NCBI RefSeq assembly: GCF_900116225.1
Contig: NZ_FOZZ01000012.1
Location: 1 to 64,000, forward strand
Length of the DNA stretch: 64,000 nucleotides
From: Sphingobacterium wenxiniae
GTDB taxonomy: Bacteria; Bacteroidota; Bacteroidia; Sphingobacteriales; Sphingobacteriaceae
Direction of reading: 5' to 3'
Part shown: positions 9,284 through 17,924 of the stretch, in pieces
Layout: each line of letters starts with the position of its first letter
Numbering within the stretch: position 1 is the first letter of the stretch
Notes under the pieces: model-generated
The model's input: the letters and a program-made list of their open reading frames with translations, nothing else
Told to the model about the DNA's origin: nothing
Databases searched by the model: none
Translations under genes and position numbers: made by a program

Positions 9284-9679
9284 CTAATCCAACCCCTCTA
9301 ACACCGGCATTGGCTTTTTATCATCATCCAAAGCGACAAAAGTAAACATCCCTTGGATAGCCAATTCCCGGCCTTCTTCGTACATTTTCTCCAAGAAAAT
9401 CTCTACTTTCACTTTCAGACTTGTCCGGCCTATACTCTCCACCCGAGCAACGGCTTCAATAATACTTCCGTTAGGAATAGCTTTTTCAAAATCAATCCTA
9501 TCGGTCGAAACAGTCACCAAGCGTTTACGACAGAAGCGTGTCGCGGCCATAAAAGAAACCTCGTCCATAATGGCCATAGCTTTACCTCCAAAAAGTGTAT
9601 CGTGGTGGTTGGTTAAAAAAGGAAACACTGTGGTACATACACGTGTTTCGGATTCCCTTATTCGTTGTTCTATAGTCAT
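9284..9679 (-). CDS. Hotdog-fold acyl-CoA thioesterase (YciA-like)
   Basis: A 131-residue single-domain hotdog thioesterase that hydrolyses acyl-CoA. The family blocks are TVFPFLTNHHDTLFGGKAMAIMDEVSFMAATRFCRK, with the active-site N-x-x-x-x-x-F-G-G segment and the Asp on the long helix, and VTVSTDRIDFEKAIPNGSIIEAVARV. Length and order match the YciA/BFIT group. The upstream gap of 100 nt contains a short CTCAATACT-type dispersed repeat (9691-9716). It converges on the DUF779 gene. Chain-length preference cannot be told from sequence. Confidence 0.88.
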   Translation of the reverse strand: MTIEQRIRESETRVCTTVFPFLTNHHDTLFGGKAMAIMDEVSFMAATRFCRKRLVTVSTDRIDFEKAIPNGSIIEAVARVESIGRTSLKVKVEIFLEKMYEEGRELAIQGMFTFVALDDDKKPMPVLEGLD

Positions 9680-9690
9680 CTTTTTAGTAT

Positions 9691-9716
9691 TTGAGATGTG
9701 AGTATTGAGATATGCG
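9691..9716 (-). repeat. Copy of a dispersed CTCAATACTC-type repeat
   Basis: Read on the minus strand this stretch is GCATATCTCAATACTCACATC plus a few bases. It resembles 60131-60182 and 62887-62935, which contain TATCTCACTACTCATATCTC and CTCAATACTCAATACGCACT. It sits directly upstream of the thioesterase start. Confidence 0.45.
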
Positions 9717-9779
9717 ACAGAAATTCAAAAGTCTTTAAGACTAATCAATTTCAAATCTCTAAATTCTTATATTTCCAAA

Positions 9780-11582
9780 TTAACTCTCCACGTCAACTCC
9801 GATACCTTTTAACAGCATCGAGGCATTGAAGATCGTACATTTCCCATCTTTCAACTTATAATCAAAAAGCATCTCGCCTTCCTTTACCTGTATGTCGAAA
9901 TGGTAATTTTGAACCTTCCCGGGATATTCCTCAGCCAATGTCGCCAATTGCAAATCGTGTGTTGCGACCATGCCCTTCGCTTCATACGCGATAAGTTTTT
10001 TAATAATCGCACGCGACCCTAAATATTTATCGACAGAGTTTGTTCCCCTAAGCATCTCATCAATCAAAAAGAAGCTTTTCTTATCTTGTTCGACCGTTTC
10101 TAATATATATTTCATCCGATCCAGCTCAGCCTTAAAGGTGGATGTACTTTCATTCAGCGAATCTTTGATCCGCATATAAGTAATCAGTTGGTGGATAGGT
10201 AAGATAAAAGATTGGCTACAAGTGACCGCCCCGGCATAAGCAAGCACAGCATTTATCCCTATTGTCCGCAAGAAGGTACTCTTCCCTGCCATATTAGATC
10301 CTGTAATCAATGCAATAGCATGTTTCTCACTGTTATAATCATTGGCAACAGCGGTGTTCGTAGAAATTAATGGATGGTTGATACCTTTTGTCGATATAAT
10401 ATCCGTCAATGGGTTATCCAATAAGACTGGAGTAGCCCAATCCGGGTGATTGCGTTGCAAAATAGCAAGTGAATTGATTGCTTCAAACTCAGAAACCACA
10501 TCAAAAGCGATCAATACCTGCCCTTGATACTTTTCTTTCCATTGCACAATCTTCATCACATATTTAAAATCCCATAGAAACAGCATATTGAGCAGAGCAC
10601 CCATCAGCATATTATTACGTGCATCTAAATGGTTAATCAGGGTTGCTAATTCTTTAAACGCCCTGGAAAGCTTTGTGTCATCAATTAGGAGTTTTTCTTG
10701 CGCAGCTTTCAGCTTAGCAGCCTTAAAAGAACGCCCCTCAATACATGCAATTCCTTCGGCATACGCCATAAGCACCTGCCCTACTTTATCAATCTTGCTC
10801 GAAAACAAGCCCACTCGCCCCGCCATTCCCAAAGTCCAGAAAAGATGGATAAGTGCTAAGCCGATTACCAGCCCCCAAATCGGCTGAACAAAAACAGAAT
10901 AGAAGACACCCGCCAATAAGATAAAAGGTGCAACGGTTACGTATAAACGCATAAAGGCATTTCCAAACTGTAGTGCTGAGTCTATAAAATACTTTTGCAA
11001 AAAGGCTTTGGCTTCCCATTCTTGCCCTAAATTAAAAATCAACTTGGATTGAAAACGCTGACTCCATTCAAGATCATTGGCAATTTCCTTGGCAGCGGAT
11101 TGCCTTTCCAATATCTCCCCCTTGCTTGCTGCTTTCCGTAACCAATCAGCCAATTGAAGCACGCCCATACCCGTGGCACATCTATTCAATAAAGTAAATA
11201 GGGAAAACGGACCAAAAATATCCAAATCCGAGGTGTAAGGATGCTTTCCATCTTCAAACGTACCGCCTTCGCTATAGATGGTTTTCCGGTGCTTGGCCAG
11301 TTCTAGCTCATTTTCATTCACCCTAAGGAATGCCTGCTGACCTTCTCTATGCTTTTCCAGCTTACTTTGCCGATTAACTAAGAAAGCGAACAACAAGACA
11401 ATGAACAAAGTCAAGCCTAATACCAACCCAATGCTATTCTGCTGGAAAGAGTAGAACAACAATGCCCCTCCTCCCAAAATCACCGCCAAACGCGCTAAAC
11501 TATTCTGATTGATAGCTTTGCTAAGGCGCTGTATCTCCGCCTTGGCCAGTGCTACGTTATGTTGATAAGTTTGATATATCAT
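9780..11582 (-). CDS. Membrane-anchored MutS-like ATPase
   Basis: A 600-residue protein with the MutS C-terminal ATPase (domain V) but no mismatch-recognition domain. Two pairs of hydrophobic segments lie at about 30-70 and 205-250, so it is probably held in the membrane. The ATPase has Walker A GSNMAGKST near 420, the signature block LNESTSTFKAEL, Walker B FFLIDEMLRGTN, and ATHDLQLATL. The region between the membrane pairs and the ATPase resembles the MutS lever and core helices. Such MutS-related proteins are common in Bacteroidota and have no known substrate; a role in mismatch repair is unlikely because the DNA-binding clamp parts are replaced by membrane helices. The gene is 36 nt upstream of nothing obvious; pcm lies just before it on the same strand. 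Confidence 0.82.
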   Translation of the reverse strand: MIYQTYQHNVALAKAEIQRLSKAINQNSLARLAVILGGGALLFYSFQQNSIGLVLGLTLFIVLLFAFLVNRQSKLEKHREGQQAFLRVNENELELAKHRKTIYSEGGTFEDGKHPYTSDLDIFGPFSLFTLLNRCATGMGVLQLADWLRKAASKGEILERQSAAKEIANDLEWSQRFQSKLIFNLGQEWEAKAFLQKYFIDSALQFGNAFMRLYVTVAPFILLAGVFYSVFVQPIWGLVIGLALIHLFWTLGMAGRVGLFSSKIDKVGQVLMAYAEGIACIEGRSFKAAKLKAAQEKLLIDDTKLSRAFKELATLINHLDARNNMLMGALLNMLFLWDFKYVMKIVQWKEKYQGQVLIAFDVVSEFEAINSLAILQRNHPDWATPVLLDNPLTDIISTKGINHPLISTNTAVANDYNSEKHAIALITGSNMAGKSTFLRTIGINAVLAYAGAVTCSQSFILPIHQLITYMRIKDSLNESTSTFKAELDRMKYILETVEQDKKSFFLIDEMLRGTNSVDKYLGSRAIIKKLIAYEAKGMVATHDLQLATLAEEYPGKVQNYHFDIQVKEGEMLFDYKLKDGKCTIFNASMLLKGIGVDVES

Positions 11583-11618
11583 ATTTTAAAAAAGTGATAG
11601 TGGTCATGGAAAAGTTTA

Positions 11619-12275
11619 TTACCAAGCTTGGTCGCCGACAAGTGGTACAAACCGGAACGTGTCCAACTCTATACGTTCAAAGTCATTCTCCCCTACGCGT
11701 AAAATAGTAACCATTTTTTGCGATTTTTCATCGCCAACAGGGATGACCAGCAAACCACCTAATTTCAATTGCTTCAGCATAATTTCAGGAACAAAAGGAG
11801 CTCCTGCCGTAACAATGATTTTATCATAAGGAGCATGTTCAGGAATTCCTTTCGAGCCATCACCTAAAAAGAAATGTGGCCTATATCCTATATAAGGCAA
11901 CACTTGGATAGTACGTTGGTATAAATTTTCCTGTCGTTCGATCGTGTAAACATCAGCTCCCAACTCCATTAAAACACAAGTCTGGTATCCTGAACCCGTA
12001 CCGATTTCCAGAATCTTGTCTCCCTTTTTAACATGTAGGAGCTCGGATTGATAAGCCACAGTATAAGGTTGCGAAATAGTCTGACCATCACCTATTGGGA
12101 AAGCAATATCCCTATAGGCTTGATTCCAAAATGTCTCATCAAAGAAAAAGTGGCGGGGAACTTTACCTATCGCCTGCAACACTCGCTTGTCTTCTATTCC
12201 TCGTTTTTCAAGATGTCTAACAAGTTGTTTCCTCGCCCCTTGCTCACGGTAATTATCTACAAATTTATAAGCCAT
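11619..12275 (-). CDS. pcm: Protein-L-isoaspartate O-methyltransferase
   Basis: A 218-residue SAM-dependent methyltransferase that repairs isoaspartyl residues in damaged proteins. Signs are the N-terminal REQGARKQLVRHLEKRGIEDKRVLQAIGKVPRHFF, the substrate block AYRDIAFPIGDGQTISQPYTVAYQ, the SAM motif LEIGTGSGYQTCVL, and KIIVTAGAPFVPEIMLKQLKLGGLLVIPVG. Length is as expected. It precedes the MutS-like gene by 36 nt on the same strand and may share its transcript. It diverges from the DUF4886 gene. Confidence 0.95.
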   Translation of the reverse strand: MAYKFVDNYREQGARKQLVRHLEKRGIEDKRVLQAIGKVPRHFFFDETFWNQAYRDIAFPIGDGQTISQPYTVAYQSELLHVKKGDKILEIGTGSGYQTCVLMELGADVYTIERQENLYQRTIQVLPYIGYRPHFFLGDGSKGIPEHAPYDKIIVTAGAPFVPEIMLKQLKLGGLLVIPVGDEKSQKMVTILRVGENDFERIELDTFRFVPLVGDQAW

Positions 12276-12400
12276 TGTTCCCCAAAAATACCATTGTTAG
12301 CCCACATTTTACCTATCAATTTGCAAAATGTTTACACTCAACCTCCTATAAAATGGATGTGTTTCCTTATATTCGTCATATAGCACAACGTAATTAAATA

Positions 12401-13270
12401 ATGATGAGAAAACTACATGTATTTCTGTTCCTGATAGGCTTTGTCTTGACTTCAACCACTTTTGCACAATCCCAAAAAGGTGATATTAACAACGATGGTA
12501 TCATCAAAGTTTTAGCTATCGGCAATAGCTTTTCGGAAGATGCCCTGGATAATTATCTGACAGAATTAGCCATTGCGACTAATAAAAAATTGGTTATTGG
12601 CGATCTATATATAGGGGGCGCTCCTTTAGACCTTCATTTAAAGAACCTCATTGCGGATGCATCCGCCTACCGTTACATTAAGATTGATGAAAAGGCAAAA
12701 AAAGAGGTACGAAAAGACGTGAGCATAGCACAAGCAATTGCAGATGATAATTGGGATTATATCAGCTTTCAACAAGCCAGTCCTTTATCAGGACAATATG
12801 AAGTCATACAAGCCAGTCTGCCGCAAGTCGTACAATATGTTCGTGAACTTGCGGGTGCTGATGTAGTTTTTGTCTATCATCAGACATGGGCATATCAACA
12901 CGATTCTGACCATGGAGGGTTTGCTAACTATAACAGGGATCAAAAGCAGATGTACAAAGCAATTGCTGACGCAACGAAACGAATTCATAAATCCCGAGAT
13001 TTTAAATTTATCATTCCGGCAGGAACAGCGATCCAGAATGCACGAACCAGTTCTATTGGGGATACCTATACCCGGGACGGCTACCACCTCCATTTGGATT
13101 ACGGGCGATTCACAGCCGCATGCACTTGGTATGAAAAGTTATTTGGGGAAGACGTCCGGAAGAACCCTTATAAACCTGAACAGGTAACGGACTTGCAAGC
13201 AAAGATTGCCAAAGAAGCCGCGCACAAAGCGATTAAGAAACCGTTTAAGGTTTCAAAGGTGGCGTTGTAA
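12401..13270 (+). CDS. Secreted DUF4886/SGNH-hydrolase-like protein
   Basis: A 289-residue exported protein. A signal peptide is clear (residues 1-23, ending TTFAQ). The mature part begins with IKVLAIGNSFSEDALDNYLTELA, a GNSFS block with the nucleophile Ser of the SGNH/GDSL-like DUF4886 group; later are DWDYISFQQASPLSGQYE and GDTYTRDGYHLHLDYGRFTAACTWYEKLFG, where the D-x-x-H near the end completes a likely catalytic set. DUF4886 members are found in Bacteroidota and are thought to be hydrolases, perhaps esterases acting on glycans. Two adjacent ATGs (12401 and 12404) are both possible starts. No enzyme partner lies nearby. Confidence 0.8.
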   Translation: MMRKLHVFLFLIGFVLTSTTFAQSQKGDINNDGIIKVLAIGNSFSEDALDNYLTELAIATNKKLVIGDLYIGGAPLDLHLKNLIADASAYRYIKIDEKAKKEVRKDVSIAQAIADDNWDYISFQQASPLSGQYEVIQASLPQVVQYVRELAGADVVFVYHQTWAYQHDSDHGGFANYNRDQKQMYKAIADATKRIHKSRDFKFIIPAGTAIQNARTSSIGDTYTRDGYHLHLDYGRFTAACTWYEKLFGEDVRKNPYKPEQVTDLQAKIAKEAAHKAIKKPFKVSKVAL

Positions 13271-13278
13271 TGTATATT

Positions 13279-13313
13279 TATACTTCCGAAGTTTTGAAAA
13301 CTTCGGAAGTATA
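13279..13313. terminator. Perfect 17-bp palindrome between convergent genes
   Basis: TATACTTCCGAAGTTTT, one base, then its exact reverse complement. It lies between the stop codons of the DUF4886 gene and folC and can end transcription from both sides. The ACTTCCGAAG core is repeated at 25475-25530. Confidence 0.7.
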
Positions 13314-13319
13314 ACCCAC

Positions 13320-14621
13320 TTAAAAATACCTTAACACTTCAGCTACCACAAAGTTGCTTCCACCAATAAAAATCAAATCTCCCGATTCATATTGTGATTT
13401 TGCAGTATCTAGTGCAGACTGTACGGAGTCGTAAGACTCCCCTTGTAAGTTAAAAATTGCTGCTTTTTCTTTAAGCTCCATCGCTGGCAAGGCACGAGGC
13501 ATATCGGGCTGACAAAAATAGTAAATAGCTTCCTGTGGCAATTGCGGCAACATATGGTTTAAATCTTTGTCCCGCATAGCGCCAATCAACACATGAAGTC
13601 TTTTATAAAGTGTCCGCTGCAGATTCTTCACAACCTCTCGCACCCCATCTTCATTATGTCCCGTATCACAGATAATAAAAGGTTCTTCAGAAAGCGTTTG
13701 CCAACGCCCTTGTAGACCTGTATTTTCTTTGACATGCTGTAGCCCCGCTTTCACATCCTGTTCATTTAACACCCACCCTTGATTACGCAACACGTCGAGA
13801 GCGGTCAATACGCCTAATAAATTTTTTTGTTGATAGCCTCCAGCCAGATCCACTTGCCAGGATTGTGGTTCTCCAATTGCTTTATTCTTCATCTGAACAA
13901 GCAACCCTTTTTTATTTTTTTGTGTTCCCAACACCTCCAATTCATCTGACGCAAATCGTAAAGGAGCTTGTAGCGCCGTTGCCTTTTCTACAAAAACCGA
14001 AACCACTTCTGGATCTTTCTCTGAAACTACTACGGGTACCTTCTCTTTAATGATGCCTGCTTTTTCATAAGCAATCTCGACTAAAGTATCGCCAAGCAGA
14101 TTCATATGATCCATACCAATATTGGTAATTACACACAATTCAGGATGAATAATATTGGTACTATCCAAACGCCCGCCCAGTCCTACTTCTATCACAGAAA
14201 TATCCACTTGCTGCTTGGCAAAATAGTCAAACGCCATCGCCACCGTGACTTCAAAAAAAGACGGAGCAATGTGTTCTATAAATTCCCGATTCTCGTTAAC
14301 AAAAGAAACAACAGTTTCTTCGGCAATCATCTCGCCGTTGATACGGATACGCTCCCGGAAATCCAATAAATGTGGCGATGTATAAAGTCCTACCTTGTAT
14401 CCTGCCGAGGCCAATACCGATGCCAACATGTGGGATGTTGAGCCTTTGCCGTTCGTACCGGCGACATGAATGCTTTTGAATTTTTGGTGAGGATTATCTA
14501 ATTTTTCACAGAAAAGAATAGTATTATCTATGTCCTTTTTAATGGCTGAAGCACCATCACGGGTAAACATAGGTAATCGAGCATATAAATACTCGATTAC
14601 CTCTGCATAAGATGTCATCAT
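13320..14621 (-). CDS. folC: Bifunctional dihydrofolate/folylpolyglutamate synthase
   Basis: A 433-residue Mur-ligase-family enzyme that adds glutamate to dihydropteroate and to folates. Blocks seen: KSIHVAGTNGKGSTSHMLASVL (ATP P-loop), YTSPHLLDFRERIRINGE, VIEVGLGGRLDSTNI, VITNIGMDHMNLLGDTLVEIAYEKAGIIK, and the C-terminal domain with CDTGHNEDGVREVVKNL and IFIGGSNFVVAEVL. It is the last gene of the TPR-TonB operon, four nt after the tonB stop, an arrangement kept in many Bacteroidota. Two Met codons at the start leave the exact first residue uncertain. Confidence 0.94.
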   Translation of the reverse strand: MMTSYAEVIEYLYARLPMFTRDGASAIKKDIDNTILFCEKLDNPHQKFKSIHVAGTNGKGSTSHMLASVLASAGYKVGLYTSPHLLDFRERIRINGEMIAEETVVSFVNENREFIEHIAPSFFEVTVAMAFDYFAKQQVDISVIEVGLGGRLDSTNIIHPELCVITNIGMDHMNLLGDTLVEIAYEKAGIIKEKVPVVVSEKDPEVVSVFVEKATALQAPLRFASDELEVLGTQKNKKGLLVQMKNKAIGEPQSWQVDLAGGYQQKNLLGVLTALDVLRNQGWVLNEQDVKAGLQHVKENTGLQGRWQTLSEEPFIICDTGHNEDGVREVVKNLQRTLYKRLHVLIGAMRDKDLNHMLPQLPQEAIYYFCQPDMPRALPAMELKEKAAIFNLQGESYDSVQSALDTAKSQYESGDLIFIGGSNFVVAEVLRYF

Positions 14622-14624
14622 ATA

Positions 14625-15446
14625 TTATCTTAAACGGAAGTTGACAGGGACAATAAAAGTTTGGGACTCAGGCGCATTTTGCAGGACATTCAGCTTTGCA
14701 CTTCTAAATGCCCGTTCCAACATCTGAATAACATCGGACGAGACATACGTAGAACCTGCAACACCTGCACGTGCATACATCACGTTTCCGTTTTTATCTA
14801 CTCTTACCTGTACATTTACTTTCCCCTCAAATTGCCCTTTATCTTCAATTTTAGGAGATACCGCCCAAAATCGGCTAGCTAATGTTATCGGTTGGTTTCC
14901 AAAACCAGAACCACCTTCGCCATAATTACTAGCAGTGGGATCTCCCAAAGCACTTCCTTGATTACCAGCTACCGAACCCGTTCCATCTCCTCTACTCGTT
15001 GCGTTATTCTTTTTGCCTTTATAAAGAGCATTCGGATTGACCGCCGGTGTAGCGTCTTTCTTCTCTACTGTCGCTACATCGGCATTGGCTTTCACCGGTT
15101 TTTCATTCTTAGGAAGTGCAGGTGCATCTTCCATATCCTGTGTTGCTACATTTTTATCAGCCACCTGCTGGGATGGTGTAGGGACAGGAGTATTAGTTTC
15201 ATCTATTTTATCTGGACGTACATTATTGGCATTTTCATCCATAGAGGGCTCTTCAACACTCATAAAATCATCACCCATTCCCTCTTCTGCCGTACCGTAG
15301 TTTACAATGATACCTCCCATACCATACTGCGGAATTTCCCCTCCGAATACAATAAAAAAGCCTATAAGCACTAAGACTCCCATCACTAAGGACGAAAGCC
15401 CCAAGGCTTTGGGCATATTGTTCTCTTCTTGCGTATGATAATACAT
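14625..15446 (-). CDS. Energy transducer TonB family protein
   Basis: About 273 residues: a short cytoplasmic tail, one membrane helix (GLSSLVMGVLVLIGFFIVFGG, about 14-35), a long periplasmic linker rich in Pro, Glu, Lys and Asn (with EKPVKANADVATVEKKDATP), and a C-terminal TonB-like domain (about 205-273; GKVNVQVRVDKNGNVMYARAGVAG, ending IVPVNFRLR). It couples the ExbB/ExbD proton channel to an outer-membrane partner. The ATG at 15446 (MYYHTQEEN) is chosen; the longer frame would need a TTG inside an apparent non-coding lead. It sits between exbD and folC, so its partner may be the barrel protein encoded in the same operon. Confidence 0.85.
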   Translation of the reverse strand: MYYHTQEENNMPKALGLSSLVMGVLVLIGFFIVFGGEIPQYGMGGIIVNYGTAEEGMGDDFMSVEEPSMDENANNVRPDKIDETNTPVPTPSQQVADKNVATQDMEDAPALPKNEKPVKANADVATVEKKDATPAVNPNALYKGKKNNATSRGDGTGSVAGNQGSALGDPTASNYGEGGSGFGNQPITLASRFWAVSPKIEDKGQFEGKVNVQVRVDKNGNVMYARAGVAGSTYVSSDVIQMLERAFRSAKLNVLQNAPESQTFIVPVNFRLR

Positions 15447-15538
15447 ATCTTTTATTTTTTGTCGCTGAATCGAGGAACTGACCACCTGATAAATCGTATA
15501 AGTCAATTAACCCGTTCAACGATTAAACAGTTAACTTA

Positions 15539-15946
15539 TTAATCTTTTTTAGGCTCTGTCGCCAGAACCAATTTCACTTTATTTCTATTAGCCACATCCA
15601 TCACAGCAATCACATTTTGGATTGGCACTGAACTATCCGCGTAAAGCATAATCGTCAGCTCTTCCCCATTGACAATCTGCGACTGGATCATCGGTTCCAA
15701 TTGGTCTAAAACAATAGTTTGTTTATCCACATGATAATTCAAATCTGCAGTGATGGAGACCGTCATCGTTTTCTTTGCCACAGATTGCTCTCCTGCACTT
15801 GACTTAGGCAATAACAATTTTACTACCTGTGGATTGGCTACCGCTGAGGCCAACAGGAAGAACAACATCAGGAAGAACATGATATCATTCAGCGCTGCTG
15901 TGTGCACTTCGGCTGTAGGTTTATGTCGTCTATTTCTTAAATTCAT
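15539..15946 (-). CDS. ExbD/TolR family biopolymer transport protein
   Basis: A 135-residue single-span inner-membrane protein. The helix near residues 20-40 starts with LNDIMFFLMLFFLLASAV, carrying the conserved Asp of ExbD/TolR (D21) that conducts protons, and a periplasmic domain follows. It works with the ExbB-type protein encoded 78 nt upstream and the TonB protein downstream. The short N-terminal segment RRHKPTAEVHTAALND is typical of the Bacteroidota ExbD proteins. Whether this set plays the Tol or the Ton role cannot be decided from sequence. Confidence 0.92.
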   Translation of the reverse strand: MNLRNRRHKPTAEVHTAALNDIMFFLMLFFLLASAVANPQVVKLLLPKSSAGEQSVAKKTMTVSITADLNYHVDKQTIVLDQLEPMIQSQIVNGEELTIMLYADSSVPIQNVIAVMDVANRNKVKLVLATEPKKD

Positions 15947-16024
15947 TATTAAACAGTTTTCAGTGGGCAGTGATAAGTTGTCAGTAGTTAAAATACATTT
16001 TCAAATCACCTGATTTCCAAATTT

Positions 16025-16726
16025 CTATGCTCCCGGTTCGTCCAATAAGTCGATAAACTCCACCGCATCCGTTTCCATACGTAATATTAAACGTTCCACC
16101 ATCATATTTAACACATGATAGCCGATATAAGCTAAGATACCTACTGTTAAACCTGATGCCGAAGCAATCATCTTCACATATAAACCACCTGACACCGAGC
16201 CAATATCGATACCACCTGCAACCTCAACATCACGAAAAATCTGGATTACCCCAAAGATTGTTCCCACGAAACCAAGCATCGGCGCAATACCGGCTATAAT
16301 TCCTAAGATGTTAATGTTTTTCTCTAGTTTGGATACCTCCAATTTCCCGGCATTCTCAATAGCGCCTTCGATATCCTTGATTGGACGGCCAACACGACCT
16401 AAGCCTTTTTGCAACATACGCGCCAAGGCTGAATTACTTGAACGACAAACGGCAATAGCAGCATCCAATCTACCGGACATCACATTGCTTTTGATCTGCG
16501 ACATCAACCCTGAGTCCGATCTGGATGCCTTACGAATAGTAAGATAGCGCTCGAAAAAGATAACAAGTCCCAAAAACAAGAGGAAGACAATAGGAATCAT
16601 AATCCATCCTCCTTTCATCAATAATTGAATCAGGTTCAAATTCTCTTCTGTTGTTGCCAATTGTACCGCTTGTTGCTGAACCGTGTTCAAGGAGTCCGCC
16701 ACTAAATTGTCTTGCATGAATGACAT
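16025..16726 (-). CDS. MotA/TolQ/ExbB proton channel family protein
   Basis: A 233-residue inner-membrane protein with three helices: GGWIMIPIVFLLFLGLVIFFERYL (about 39-62), then about 143-165 (NILGIIAGIAPMLGFVGTIFGVIQIF, the conserved TolQ/ExbB block with TPMLGF-like proton path), and about 185-210 (MIASASGLTVGILAYIGYHVL). The AILERL-like surface helix with PIKDIEGAIENAGKLEVSKLEKN in between is diagnostic. It is upstream of exbD and downstream of an HU-SPOR gene. It probably forms the pentamer that energises the TonB protein of this operon. Confidence 0.93.
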   Translation of the reverse strand: MSFMQDNLVADSLNTVQQQAVQLATTEENLNLIQLLMKGGWIMIPIVFLLFLGLVIFFERYLTIRKASRSDSGLMSQIKSNVMSGRLDAAIAVCRSSNSALARMLQKGLGRVGRPIKDIEGAIENAGKLEVSKLEKNINILGIIAGIAPMLGFVGTIFGVIQIFRDVEVAGGIDIGSVSGGLYVKMIASASGLTVGILAYIGYHVLNMMVERLILRMETDAVEFIDLLDEPGA

Positions 16727-16827
16727 AGTCTATTTATCTAATTATTATTTACTTTTTAAAACTGTTAAATTATGTTCATTTCAACGATTAACCATTTAAA
16801 CAATTAATCATTTCATCTTTTAACCTC

Positions 16828-17886
16828 TTATTTAATCTTATCCGGCCAAGCATCTTTTATGATATGCTTCTGCACATATTTTAATGCGGAATCTACTTCC
16901 GCTTTCGTTGCGTATGAATCCCAGATTACTTTCTTCCGATTCTTCGCCAAGTTACTCGGAATCACCTTTACCCTCGGATAGCCCGCTTTATGGTAAGCCT
17001 CAGCTTGCTCATAAGCCTGTGCCAAAGTCTTATGTGAACCGATAACAATTTGCCAATAATGATGTTCTGGAATCAATGCTGTTTTTTCCTCAACATCGTT
17101 TACCAATGTGTCTACCGGCAACGTTTGCGATGTGTCCGATGGTGGTACTATGGAATCGCTTGGTGAAAGTACTTGTTCTGTCGTATCGTGGCTATCGGCA
17201 ATTTGTACCGGCAATGTTTCTTTCGGTTTCGTTCCTGTATTTTGATAGCTAAAATACAAGACAGCGATAATACCAAGCGCTACAACAGCAGCTACCACAT
17301 ACCATATTGCATTACTTGATTTACGTTCCTCTTCACGATATTCTTCCGTTTCAACCTCAGGCAAAATCACTTCTGCTGCAATAGGTTGTTCCGCTTCCGG
17401 CATTGCCGTCGGTTCCTCTACAATTTCCTCCGGTTCGGGTGTTACTGCTATAGGTTCCACAGGTGTTTGTTCCTGAGAAACGATTAGTGGTTGATTCGGC
17501 AGTGCTTCTACAGGCTGATAATCAAACCCGGATAAATCCAAAGCCTTGAAAACGTAACTATCGCCATAGCTAACCAAATACCCCAAATCATCGAGCTTCG
17601 CTTGTCCTTCATTCTGGATAGCTTCTATTAGCAGGACTACTGCAGACTCTACCATCCGCTCAGCCTCTGCTCTGTCTACTACGTGCAGTTGCTGTGTATA
17701 TTGGATAAAATCATAGCCCTTATCACTTGATCGGTCAAAGTCGATATAACTTATTGGCGGAAGGTAAACATTCCGTTTTTCATCGTACGTAGCCGAGGTA
17801 TGGTTGCGCTTGAATGTGCCCAACCCCTTGACATAGACCTCTGCCTGTCGTTTTAATAAGTTATATATACTCTTACCTAAATTCAT
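16828..17886 (-). CDS. HU-CCDC81-like and SPOR domain membrane protein
   Basis: A 352-residue protein with an unusual layout. Residues 1-85 look like the bacterial HU-CCDC81 domain (IYNLLKRQAEVYVKGLGTFKRNHTSATYDEKRNVYLPP), a charged linker follows, one transmembrane helix lies near 192-213 (AIWYVVAAVVALGIIAVLYFSY), and the C-terminus has a SPOR domain (about 272-348: HHYWQIVIGSHKTLAQAYEQAEAYHKAGYPRVKVI), which binds denuded peptidoglycan. The HU-like part would face the cytoplasm, the SPOR part the periplasm, so it links cell interior and wall. It lies between the OM barrel and exbB, so a role in division or envelope coordination is plausible. Confidence 0.85.
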   Translation of the reverse strand: MNLGKSIYNLLKRQAEVYVKGLGTFKRNHTSATYDEKRNVYLPPISYIDFDRSSDKGYDFIQYTQQLHVVDRAEAERMVESAVVLLIEAIQNEGQAKLDDLGYLVSYGDSYVFKALDLSGFDYQPVEALPNQPLIVSQEQTPVEPIAVTPEPEEIVEEPTAMPEAEQPIAAEVILPEVETEEYREEERKSSNAIWYVVAAVVALGIIAVLYFSYQNTGTKPKETLPVQIADSHDTTEQVLSPSDSIVPPSDTSQTLPVDTLVNDVEEKTALIPEHHYWQIVIGSHKTLAQAYEQAEAYHKAGYPRVKVIPSNLAKNRKKVIWDSYATKAEVDSALKYVQKHIIKDAWPDKIK

Positions 17887-17924
17887 CCGATATTATCAAG
17901 ACGCAAAGTTATAATCTTCCGCTG

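Noticed and set aside
15447..15506. Longer TonB start at 15506
   Set aside because: It would be a TTG giving 20 residues without family similarity, while the ATG at 15446 begins the usual short cytoplasmic tail.
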